A stretch of 32,971 nucleotides of DNA from contig SVKB01000024.1 of the NCBI GenBank assembly GCA_015068665.1, forward strand, positions 1-32,971, given 5' to 3'. Both the position numbers and the translations under genes were made by a program. Numbering within the stretch: the stretch's first letter is position 1; each line of letters opens with the position of its first letter. Under the pieces are notes generated by a model. That model saw only the letters and a program-made list of their open reading frames with translations. It made no database searches and had not been told where the DNA came from. Source of the stretch: Oscillospiraceae bacterium (GTDB taxonomy: Bacteria > Bacillota > Clostridia > UMGS1840 > HGM11507). Shown one piece after another: positions 8,406-14,512 of the stretch.

Positions 8406-8440
8406 ATTATATCACACAATCTGCGCAAAGTAAACTACTT
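8406..8440 (-). promoter_or_regulatory. Promoter and operator of the defence operon
   Basis: Minus strand: -35 TTTACT (8434-8429), 17-base spacer, -10 TATAAT (8411-8406) with extended TG. The perfect palindrome AAGTA-N3-TACTT at 8428-8440 covers the -35 box and is the best operator candidate for the XRE protein encoded directly downstream. Confidence 0.7.
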
Positions 8441-8522
8441 CCTTGTTATTTTGATTATTTACTACAATTTTTTAAGCAACTTACTGACTTGTTTGGCGAT
8501 ATATGCGACTTGTACGATTACT

Positions 8523-8819
8523 TTATCCCGGATTTTTACAGATGCAACCGTTCTTTTTCGCCCATTCACTTGCCGCTTGTTTCCGTTCCTCGCTGTACGG
8601 TGCGGTCAGACGGAAGCTCAATCTGCCTTTTTCAATCTCAAAGGTCAGTCCGCCTTGCTCGTCATCATCAATCTGGCGGCAGCATTGCGGGTATTCTTTT
8701 GCAAATGCCGTCAGCCTCTTTTTCAGATCGGTGTTGTGGGTCTGCACCTCAATCATGCTCCCGTATTCATCAAAATAGATGGCTGTGGTCTTTTCTCTCT
8801 TGGTAAGCCCTGTTCTCAT
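8523..8819 (-). CDS. Conserved small mobile-element protein, unknown function
   Basis: 98 residues, start MRTGLTKREKTTAIYFDEYG with AGGAGG four bases upstream. I recall similar proteins in Clostridia integrative elements but know no function. The sequence is alpha/beta in pattern (TTAIYFDEYGSMIEVQTHN, then LKKRLTAFAKEYP, then GGLTFEIEKGRLSFRLTAPYS), ending in a basic helix and a CIC pair. No catalytic motif and no membrane segment are visible. It sits alone between the HTH gene and the defence cassette. Confidence 0.75.
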   Translation of the reverse strand: MRTGLTKREKTTAIYFDEYGSMIEVQTHNTDLKKRLTAFAKEYPQCCRQIDDDEQGGLTFEIEKGRLSFRLTAPYSEERKQAASEWAKKNGCICKNPG

Positions 8820-8966
8820 AAAACCTCCTGTTTTTGAAAATTTTTCTCATCTCTTGAATTGGAAAAGTGATACATTTTTTAAACAGAAACACTCCAAACG
8901 ATGCGGAGTATGTTTCGTCTCACGCTATCGGCTGAGTTGCCACTTTTCCGGCTCTTGACCGTGTTT

Positions 8967-9167
8967 TCATGCTTTTCGGTTTGTGCGGCTTTTCAGCCAT
9001 TCCACAAGCTCATTTTTCATCACCAGCTTGCGCCCGCCGATCCGTAATGTTGGAAAATACGGGTCGTTCAAAAGGTTGTACGCACCAGCTTTGGAAATCT
9101 GCAATGCTTTGGCAAGTTGCTTTGCATCCATTACATCGGGCATAGCCTCAAATGGTTCTCTGCTCAT
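8967..9167 (-). CDS. Excisionase-like HTH protein
   Basis: 66 residues, nearly all of it a MerR/excisionase-type winged HTH (HTH_17): MDAKQLAKALQISKAGAYNL, then FPTLRIGGRKLVMKNELVEWL. Such proteins bind element ends and bias the recombinase to excision, or regulate promoters. The start has AGGAGG five bases upstream. A strong terminator separates it from the genes to its right, so it has its own promoter or reads through. Confidence 0.87.
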   Translation of the reverse strand: MSREPFEAMPDVMDAKQLAKALQISKAGAYNLLNDPYFPTLRIGGRKLVMKNELVEWLKSRTNRKA

Positions 9168-9187
9168 AAAATCCTCCTTTCGGACGT

Positions 9188-9220
9188 GAAAAAGCAGCCT
9201 TGTGCAAGTACAAGGCTGCT
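9188..9220 (-). terminator. Rho-independent terminator of the 9.2-11.1 kb operon
   Basis: Arms AGCAGCCTTGT (9193-9203) and ACAAGGCTGCT (9210-9220), six-base loop, followed on the minus strand by TTTTTC. It lies 20 bases after the stop of the C-H-D protein gene. Confidence 0.85.
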
Positions 9221-9241
9221 CCTAAACTGTGATATATTCTT

Positions 9242-9670
9242 TTACAAGAGGGCATATATGGCTTGATAGTCATGCCATAACCTGTCATCGTGGGTAATGT
9301 CAAAATGATTTTCCACACGCATTCGTTCCAGATTGCGATAAAAGCTGTTCTGTTGTCCAACATAAATTCCGCCGTGTTGATTGGATAAGAACGGAAACTG
9401 ATCTGCGGTTAAATCGATGATTGTTCCATCCGGTAAAATGATAAAAGCGTGATTCGTATCCGCTTTACTGCAGTATCCGTTTCCCTGTTTAGAGGGAATG
9501 TGATATTCATGCAATAGATAGTAACCAAATAAGTCCGCTGAATCGTCACAACATCCTCTTGGAAAATAGTTCATTCTATCTTTCATATCGTAAAAGTTTC
9601 TATCCATTTTCACATCTTGGATAGCTTGCCGAAATCTTAAGGCGAGGTCAAATAATTCTTGTTGATCCAT
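9242..9670 (-). CDS. Small transglutaminase/papain-like C-H-D protein
   Basis: 142 residues that I cannot assign to a named family. The pattern GCCDDSADLFGYYL (Cys on a helix), 25-30 residues, then NHAFIILPDGTIIDLTADQF (His and Asp on adjacent strands) is the order and spacing of Cys-His-Asp triads in transglutaminase-like and papain-like small proteins. No signal peptide, so cytoplasmic. It follows the sigma-like gene by 12 bases and has a good GGGAG site. It could be a protease, amidase or inactive binding fold; a toxin or anti-defence role is possible but unsupported. Confidence 0.7.
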   Translation of the reverse strand: MDQQELFDLALRFRQAIQDVKMDRNFYDMKDRMNYFPRGCCDDSADLFGYYLLHEYHIPSKQGNGYCSKADTNHAFIILPDGTIIDLTADQFPFLSNQHGGIYVGQQNSFYRNLERMRVENHFDITHDDRLWHDYQAIYALL

Positions 9671-9682
9671 GAGTGTTCTCCC

Positions 9683-10633
9683 TCAGTTTGTGTGTTTATC
9701 TAAGAAACTGCCGTACTCACCGGACACATAATCCTCATACGCACCGGCGATTTTTTCAATGTGTTTGCTGACGGCGCTTGGTGTTTTGAAGCCAACAGCA
9801 GTGGCAATATCTTTGAGAGAACAGCCATCCATACGCATCTGCAGAATTTGCTTGTCCTGCTCGGTGAGCCGTCTCTCAAACTGCTCAATACCGATTTTCT
9901 GCAGCACCTTGGTTTCAAACTCTGCCGCCGGGTTGGGAATGTCAAACAGCATTTCACCGTCGATCATAGCCCCGGTTTCTGCAATTTCCTCAATAGACAA
10001 GTGTTTGTGATTGCGGTCATGATACCAAGAACGGTTGAAGTCCCGTTTGTGAACGCTGGAACCGCTGTAATCATCGGGGTTGCGGTTATTCCAGAACTCG
10101 TCGATCATCGGCTGCCAGTTTTCCTCGGCAACGATCATATCGGTCAGATTGCCGATCAAATTGCTGAACTGCTGATAGGTAAGCCAAGGATGCTCATCAT
10201 CTCTATCCATCAGAAACAGACGTTGGAAGCTCCAATCCATCTCCGTTTCAAATTTCTTGCGGAAATGCTTGATGATTTCATAGGACAGCCGCCACAGTGG
10301 AAAGTCGCCGGAATAGTTCTTCCAATCACCGGGGATGTCCTTGTATGTGCCGTCCTTATTCGGCACTTGGAAGAATTGCCATGCAGACCACGCAAAGCAA
10401 TCCCACACCAACAACAGGAACATATCGTTTTTGATAATTTCTATACTGTCGGGATCGTCAAGCAATCCGTAGATGTTTCTCGGCAAGGACAGAGCGGGTG
10501 GATATTTTTCAACAAGCTCTCTCGGCAGAGCATAGAACAGCGTCAGCCATGAAAGATTGCTCCCTTGTGGAATTTCAATAATGCCATCGGGTACAATGGC
10601 GAAGAAACTATAGCGCAGACTCAAGTGGTTCAT
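9683..10633 (-). CDS. Sigma-70 region-4-like protein with unknown N-terminal domain
   Basis: 316 residues. The C-terminal 70 or so (LTEQDKQILQMRMDGCSLKD, then TPSAVSKHIEKIAGAYEDY) are a sigma region 4/LuxR-like HTH. The N-terminal 240 residues are rich in Trp, Asp and Phe (for example DWKNYSGDFPLWRLSYEI and ENWQPMIDEFWNNRNPDDY) and lack a sigma region 2, so this is unlikely to be a complete sigma factor. The assigned ATG has almost no gap to GGGAG; a TTG nine bases further in is better placed, so the true start may be 10624. Probably an element-specific transcription factor. Confidence 0.78.
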   Translation of the reverse strand: MNHLSLRYSFFAIVPDGIIEIPQGSNLSWLTLFYALPRELVEKYPPALSLPRNIYGLLDDPDSIEIIKNDMFLLLVWDCFAWSAWQFFQVPNKDGTYKDIPGDWKNYSGDFPLWRLSYEIIKHFRKKFETEMDWSFQRLFLMDRDDEHPWLTYQQFSNLIGNLTDMIVAEENWQPMIDEFWNNRNPDDYSGSSVHKRDFNRSWYHDRNHKHLSIEEIAETGAMIDGEMLFDIPNPAAEFETKVLQKIGIEQFERRLTEQDKQILQMRMDGCSLKDIATAVGFKTPSAVSKHIEKIAGAYEDYVSGEYGSFLDKHTN

Positions 10634-10655
10634 CTCCCTTCGGTGGTTTTAATCG

Positions 10656-11096
10656 TTACGATTGTTGCAAGTGGTCAGCGTGACCACTTGCCGTATCTGT
10701 AACGTTTTTCTTGTTTTCGTTACACTTAGCCAAGGTGTCAACTTGACACCTTGCAGTGTCCGTAACGCTTTCTCTATATGCTTTCTGTCGGCAGGCATTG
10801 CAGCAGAACTTGGCATCTGACCGCTTAGGCGTAAAGGCGTTGCCGCAGGTCTGGCAGATACGGTCTTTTCGCTCCTGCGCACGCCGCCATTTCAGTTCTT
10901 TTTGATACCCATGATTGCCGCACAGAGAATACAGACAATACTTCTTGGTTTCGATATTGGTGTAAAACACCCTGCCGCAGCCTTTACAGTAAATCTTTCT
11001 GACACGATGATACGGGTTTTCGCCCCGCATCTTTTTCTCGTACTGTTCTCTCAAGTAGTCCTGGTTCTCATATTCCCATTCGTTGTTGTAAATCAC
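10656..11096 (-). CDS. Double zinc-finger protein of the mobile element
   Basis: 146 residues from a GTG start with GGAGG eight bases upstream. Two treble-clef-like modules are visible: CKGCGRVFYTNIETKKYC (with a CGNH further on) and CQTCGNAFTPKRSDAKFCC followed by NACRQKAYR. The second resembles the zinc fingers of phage and plasmid DNA-binding proteins. The last 35 residues repeat VTDTA twice and are encoded over two palindromic DNA repeats (10668-10753). First gene of a three-gene operon with the sigma-like and C-H-D proteins. Likely a nucleic-acid-binding regulator. Confidence 0.78.
   Translation of the reverse strand: MIYNNEWEYENQDYLREQYEKKMRGENPYHRVRKIYCKGCGRVFYTNIETKKYCLYSLCGNHGYQKELKWRRAQERKDRICQTCGNAFTPKRSDAKFCCNACRQKAYRESVTDTARCQVDTLAKCNENKKNVTDTASGHADHLQQS
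10668..10767. repeat. Two related palindromic repeats inside a coding region
   Basis: Unit A, 10668-10690: arms CAAGTGGTCA and TGACCACTTG. Unit B, 10731-10753: arms CAAGGTGTCA and TGACACCTTG. Each has 10-base perfect arms and a 3-base centre, and each is followed by a similar 14-base tail ending GTAACG. The units differ inside the arms, yet in both the two arms remain complementary. Confidence 0.9.
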
Positions 11097-11308
11097 TCAC
11101 ACATCCTCCGTATTGCAAAAAATATAGAGGAGTTTTGATACCCCTCTATAACAGAGGGCATGAGAAGGCTCATTTTTTTCCAATCTTTCAAAAATTTTTT
11201 GAAATTTTTCAGATTTTTACGATTAGCATCGGAACCGAAGCGAAAGGAACGATATTGTATTTATTATACAAGAAATTTGTGAATAAATCTATTGTTTCTA
11301 AATAGGGC

Positions 11309-11355
11309 AAAAAAAGAAGCGGTATCCGAATCATAGCAGACTCGGATACCGCTTC
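11309..11355 (-). terminator. Terminator of the DUF6061-like gene
   Basis: 14-base perfect arms GAAGCGGTATCCGA (11316-11329) and TCGGATACCGCTTC (11342-11355), then TTTTTTT on the minus strand. It starts 8 bases after the stop codon at 11363. The remaining bases to 11096 hold no gene that I can support. Confidence 0.9.
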
Positions 11356-11362
11356 AAGCGAA

Positions 11363-11608
11363 TCAATCAAGCGGATTATATTCAGTAACCGCTTTAAGGT
11401 AGGCTTCGGGATCACCGTTCAGTACGAGATCAGCATAGGCAATAGGGTCATTATAGATGAGATAGTCAAGCTCTGACCGCTGATACATATTATCGGCAAC
11501 TTTGTTCTCAACAGCGATAGTATCAATCGCAATCATGCTGCCATCGGTGAATTTCAGTTCCACACAGCAGTTATCGAAGTTATATCCGCAGGAAATCAGC
11601 TTTTTCAT
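11363..11608 (-). CDS. DUF6061-like small mobile-element protein
   Basis: 81 residues, start MKKLISCGYNFDNCCVELKF. The pattern CVELKFTDGSMIAIDT, then ENKVADNMYQRSELDYLIYN and DPIAYADLVLNGDPEAYLK, resembles the small DUF6061 family of Clostridia elements, as far as I remember it. The ATG at 11608 is chosen because GGAGG lies seven bases upstream; the longer TTG-initiated frame would overlap that site. It is the outermost gene at this end, about 65-80 bases from the integration junction, and has its own terminator. Function unknown. Confidence 0.75.
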   Translation of the reverse strand: MKKLISCGYNFDNCCVELKFTDGSMIAIDTIAVENKVADNMYQRSELDYLIYNDPIAYADLVLNGDPEAYLKAVTEYNPLD

Positions 11609-11646
11609 AGGGTTTACCTCCAAAATTATGTTGTTTGGAAGTAATG

Positions 11647-11660
11647 TAAGCGTGGGTTTG
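11647..11660. repeat. Element-end copy of the recombinase-promoter motif
   Basis: TAAGCGTGGGTTTG, identical over 14 bases to 378-391 in front of the serine recombinase and matching the inverted arm at 338-349 over 12 bases. It lies 15-40 bases inside the predicted right end of the element, where recombinase or excisionase sites are expected. Confidence 0.8.
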
Positions 11661-11672
11661 GTGGTGGTATCT

Positions 11673-11813
11673 TTAAGTTTGGGAACCCCCGCATTCCCAC
11701 CGTGAAACTGCCTGAGGACTGACTCTTAAAAGCATAGCAAGATCTTTTTGCGTAAGCTTTTTATTAATTCTGTATTTTTTTATATTTTCAGAAAGTATAT
11801 TTATATTCATCAT
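11673..11813 (-). pseudogene. XRE-family regulator, 5' fragment cut by the element
   Basis: Translating the minus strand from the ATG at 11813 gives 46 residues: MMNINILSENIKKYRINKKL, then TQKDLAMLLRVSPQAVSRWE, then CGGSQT and a stop at 11673. This is a textbook Cro/C1 HTH up to VSPQAVSRWECG; intact relatives continue with a conserved (E/L/Q)SxPD segment and a long C-terminal sensor domain, both missing here. The start codon overlaps the stop of the glycosidase gene as ATGA, so the two were a coupled operon. The 3' part should lie beyond the left end of the element, outside this window. Confidence 0.87.
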
Positions 11814-13897
11814 TTTTTCACAAACTCCCATGCTTTACATTCGGTTGGTGCAAGAGTTCCTTTTATTTTGCATTTACCGTTAATTATGTTGAATTCTTCG
11901 GGAATGGTATAGCTGTCGATTCCGTATTCATTTGCATCAAAGGCTAACTCAAATCCGGCCTCGGTGCTTGCAATATTTGTAATAAATATAACAATTTTGC
12001 TTTGATCTTTAAATTTCCATGCACCGGAAAGCACCTGTGCCATTTCCACTTCAGATTTGAAGCGAAGATTAGGCTCGGTATATTTCGGCTTAAGATTTGA
12101 AGAAACAAACGGCGGTCTTAACATATAGGATGAAATAAATAATTCTTTATAATCATATCTTAATTTAACTATTTTCTTGAAAAAGTCCAGTTTTTCAGCA
12201 TTGTATATAACATCTGCGTTGCACCATCCTATCTGCTGACCGTAAAGAAGAGATTTTGCAGTCTGAAATTTAAAGAATTCAACATCATCTGCTTTCTTGC
12301 CGCCTGTTAGTCTCCCGAAAATCTGAATATATCCTGAATAAACCGCAGGATAGGCAGGCACTTCGTCACTTGCAACCCACATCCAGCTTAAAAAACCGTC
12401 AAAGCTTTTCATATATCCTTCGGTAACGCATTCTGAGAAATAGAAACTGTCTTTCGGTTTTTTACTGTTTATTTTTTCCATCATTTTGTTATATCCGTCA
12501 ACCCAGTAGCTTCCTCCGCCTGTCGTATGATTGTGCTGAGGGTTATAACATGGTCTGCCAATGCAGGCGGAAACCTGGTCAAAATATACTCCGTCTATAT
12601 CAATCTCTTTTTCCATTTGCCTTACTGTATTAAAGTTGATTTCATGCCATTTATCAAAGGATGGACACATTTGAACAAGTCCGACATTTTTTCCGCTTAA
12701 GGTGGTTTGCGGATACGGAAAAGTCCAGTTTGTTCCATCGTCCTTTACAGCACATCCGAATTTTCCTGTGTTTTCAAAATTTACTTCGTGGTCCATTTCT
12801 TTGTCGTCAGCTTCCCAGCTTACAGAGTTTATATACGGAATTACGTAAATATTATTTTCTTTTAATTTCTTAACCTTCTCAATAAATTCAGGCTTAGCAG
12901 GCATAAAGTGCGGGTATTCAACATTAAAAGGTATTTTATGCCAGTTATAAACATGGTACACAAGGGGTACATTGAGTTCTTTCTGAAGCTGAATGGGAGC
13001 GTTATACCAGTAGTCATCAGGATAATTTCTGATGGCAAGAGTACGGGGCATATTATCCCGTTGATATTCTGAATTTGGTACATAGTCGTATATCCAGACG
13101 GGTGCTTCCTTGAATTTTCTAGGAGTGTCAGGTCTTCCGTCCTCATTTATTTCAGGAAGCCAGCTTGCTTTCTTGTAGACGAAATCTTTGTAAATAAGAG
13201 TTGCATCATACCAGTCGCCTTCAAAATACTGCCATTTTGAAATTCCCCTTATTTTAAAGGAGTTTTCAGGCTTGTTACCGTCAATACCAAAGAAATCAAC
13301 CCTTATTTCAGCACTGTTATCCTTTGCGTTAATTCTGTATCTTTTAACACAGGCATCAGGGTCTTCGGTGCCTATATATATTCCACTGTTTTTTCCGTAA
13401 ACTGCAAAATAATGCATACTTATGACAAATTCATTATTGGAATCATGACTAAAGCCTCTGTTGCCTGCATCTTTAAATACTCTTCCTGAATTTATAGGAA
13501 CGAATAAATCAAAGTAGGGAGCATTTAAAGATGGGGTGGGATAAGAAACTGACATAACAGAAAAATCGGGATTGTCATTTACAACCTCTGTATGCCATTC
13601 AATTCTGTCGTCATACTTCTCGCCTGAAAGAAGTATTCTGATATTACGGATCCCTTCGGGCGCGGAAAAGGAAAATCTGATATACTCACCGCTTTCCTCG
13701 ACTAAAACGCTCTCCCAGTTGCTAAGTGAGCTTATATCCTGTTTTTTTCCTGTTTTTAAATCCTTTATTTCACACATAAAAAAATGAGCTTTGCTAAGCT
13801 TGATTTCGCCAAAATACCCTCCGGAAATATAAGCGCAGTTTTTTTCTTTTTGAAATTCTATGCAGAAGTTTTTTCCTGATACTATGTATTTTTCCAT
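11810..13897 (-). CDS. Putative glycoside hydrolase, DUF6259-like
   Basis: 695 residues. An N-terminal beta-rich region (1 to about 250) precedes a TIM-barrel-like region with PVWIYDYVP, NVPLVYHVYNWHKIPF, YVIPYINSVSWE and IDGVYFDQVSACIGRPCYNP, where the Asp after VYF sits where a retaining glycosidase nucleophile usually is; a beta-sandwich tail follows. This is the layout of DUF6259 proteins related to alpha-glycosidase and GH101-like clans. No signal peptide, so cytoplasmic. The ATG at 13897 is preferred over the in-frame TTG nine bases upstream because AAAGGGG is correctly spaced. Substrate unknown. It was followed by its own XRE regulator, now disrupted. Confidence 0.8.
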   Translation of the reverse strand: MEKYIVSGKNFCIEFQKEKNCAYISGGYFGEIKLSKAHFFMCEIKDLKTGKKQDISSLSNWESVLVEESGEYIRFSFSAPEGIRNIRILLSGEKYDDRIEWHTEVVNDNPDFSVMSVSYPTPSLNAPYFDLFVPINSGRVFKDAGNRGFSHDSNNEFVISMHYFAVYGKNSGIYIGTEDPDACVKRYRINAKDNSAEIRVDFFGIDGNKPENSFKIRGISKWQYFEGDWYDATLIYKDFVYKKASWLPEINEDGRPDTPRKFKEAPVWIYDYVPNSEYQRDNMPRTLAIRNYPDDYWYNAPIQLQKELNVPLVYHVYNWHKIPFNVEYPHFMPAKPEFIEKVKKLKENNIYVIPYINSVSWEADDKEMDHEVNFENTGKFGCAVKDDGTNWTFPYPQTTLSGKNVGLVQMCPSFDKWHEINFNTVRQMEKEIDIDGVYFDQVSACIGRPCYNPQHNHTTGGGSYWVDGYNKMMEKINSKKPKDSFYFSECVTEGYMKSFDGFLSWMWVASDEVPAYPAVYSGYIQIFGRLTGGKKADDVEFFKFQTAKSLLYGQQIGWCNADVIYNAEKLDFFKKIVKLRYDYKELFISSYMLRPPFVSSNLKPKYTEPNLRFKSEVEMAQVLSGAWKFKDQSKIVIFITNIASTEAGFELAFDANEYGIDSYTIPEEFNIINGKCKIKGTLAPTECKAWEFVKK

Positions 13898-13963
13898 AAA
13901 ATTCAACCCCTTTGTTTAAAGATTTTTAGTTCGGCTTATCTTTGTATACTTTGTCTTACCTTT

Positions 13964-13997
13964 ATATTATTATTGGAACTCTGCAAAGTCAACCAAT
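13964..13997 (-). promoter_or_regulatory. Probable promoter of the DUF6259 gene
   Basis: Minus strand TTGACT (13992-13987), 17-base spacer, TAATAT (13969-13964). The -35 box overlaps TCAACCAAT (13989-13997), whose exact reverse complement lies at 14029-14037, giving a possible operator next to the MITE boundary. Confidence 0.45.
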
Positions 13998-14038
13998 TAG
14001 TGAGTGGTTTTTTAAGTTTAAAACAATTATTGGTTGAT

Positions 14039-14315
14039 TAGCCGTCGGAAAGTTATCCGAACTCGTTTTTAAATTGTAAATTTTTGATATAATATCGTTA
14101 AAATCCTCGGTAATATCCGAATATTACCTGCGTTTTTGCCTCATTCTATCTAAAAATTTCCTAATTTAAAAATTCTTATAGAACCTATAACCCTTTAAAA
14201 TTGTGATTTTTCAAGGCGGAAGGTTTTGATAATACGAGGTATATCGAAACCGACAACGAAGAAAAAGCCTATTTTTAAGGGTTTGAGGCGAGTTCGGATA
14301 GCTCTCCGACGGCTA
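14039..14315. mobile_element. MITE-like element, left copy (277 bp)
   Basis: Bounded by TA on both sides. Ends: TAGCCGTCGG at 14039 and its complement CCGACGGCTA at 14315, with imperfect terminal inverted repeats of about 27 bases running to the CGAACTCG segment. No transposase gene fits. An internal hairpin GGTAATAT-N4-ATATTACC is present. A second copy of the same length lies inverted at 17161-17437 with about five differences by my reading. TA flanks and short size suggest mobilization by an IS630/Tc1-type transposase elsewhere in the genome. Confidence 0.88.
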
Positions 14316-14415
14316 AAGAAAAGGCATAAATCAGTCAATGCATTACCAATTATAAGTATCGGTTCAATTGAGGAGGAAAAAAACAGGGGTTTGGCAGATA
14401 AAATAAGTCAAAGAC

Positions 14416-14444
14416 TTGATTTGTAACATTTTTTAAAGTATAAT
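14416..14444 (+). promoter_or_regulatory. Promoter of copA
   Basis: TTGATT (14416-14421), 17-base spacer, TATAAT (14439-14444). The palindrome at 14443-14485 starts inside the -10 box and would fold in the 5' leader. No CopY or CsoR gene is adjacent. Confidence 0.65.
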
Positions 14445-14485
14445 GATGTTAGTCGTCGGATAGCTCTCCGACGGCTAAACATCAT
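14443..14485. repeat. Short palindrome with MITE-end sequence, left of copA
   Basis: Outer arms ATGATGTT (14443-14450) and AACATCAT (14478-14485) enclose inner arms GTCGTCGGA and TCCGACGGC. The inner part is nearly the same 30-base palindrome as at 17068-17097 and equals two MITE ends joined head to head. Confidence 0.85.
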
Positions 14486-14512
14486 ACGGTTTTAAAGAAA
14501 GGAAATAAAATA

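Larger units (their letters stand above)
1..11690. mobile_element. Integrative mobilizable element, right-hand part
   Basis: Every gene from the left edge to about 11.6 kb lies on the minus strand and is of a type found in Tn4451-like integrative mobilizable elements of Clostridia: large serine recombinase, TnpW-like protein, MobA/MobL relaxase, DUF3847 protein, oriT, excisionase-like HTH protein, zinc-finger and sigma-like proteins. No conjugative type IV secretion genes are visible, so transfer would need a helper element. The right end is placed at about 11675-11697 because an XRE regulator reading frame entering from the chromosome loses its family pattern there. The exact crossover base cannot be fixed without the left end or an empty site. 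A defence cassette (2824-8375) forms the cargo between oriT and the accessory genes. Confidence 0.82.

Noticed and set aside
9761..10552. 263-codon plus-strand frame
   Set aside because: Antisense to the sigma-like gene, which has a recognisable HTH and clear operon context.
10668..10753. CRISPR-like repeats
   Set aside because: Only two units, palindromic throughout, inside a coding frame, with no equal spacers and no cas genes.
1..11690. A full conjugative element
   Set aside because: No VirB4, coupling protein or other type IV secretion genes are visible in the part present; called mobilizable only.
14226..14426. 66-codon frame upstream of copA
   Set aside because: Its first half is MITE sequence; the tail (about 14316-14423) could be a gene remnant but shows no recognisable family, so no gene is called.
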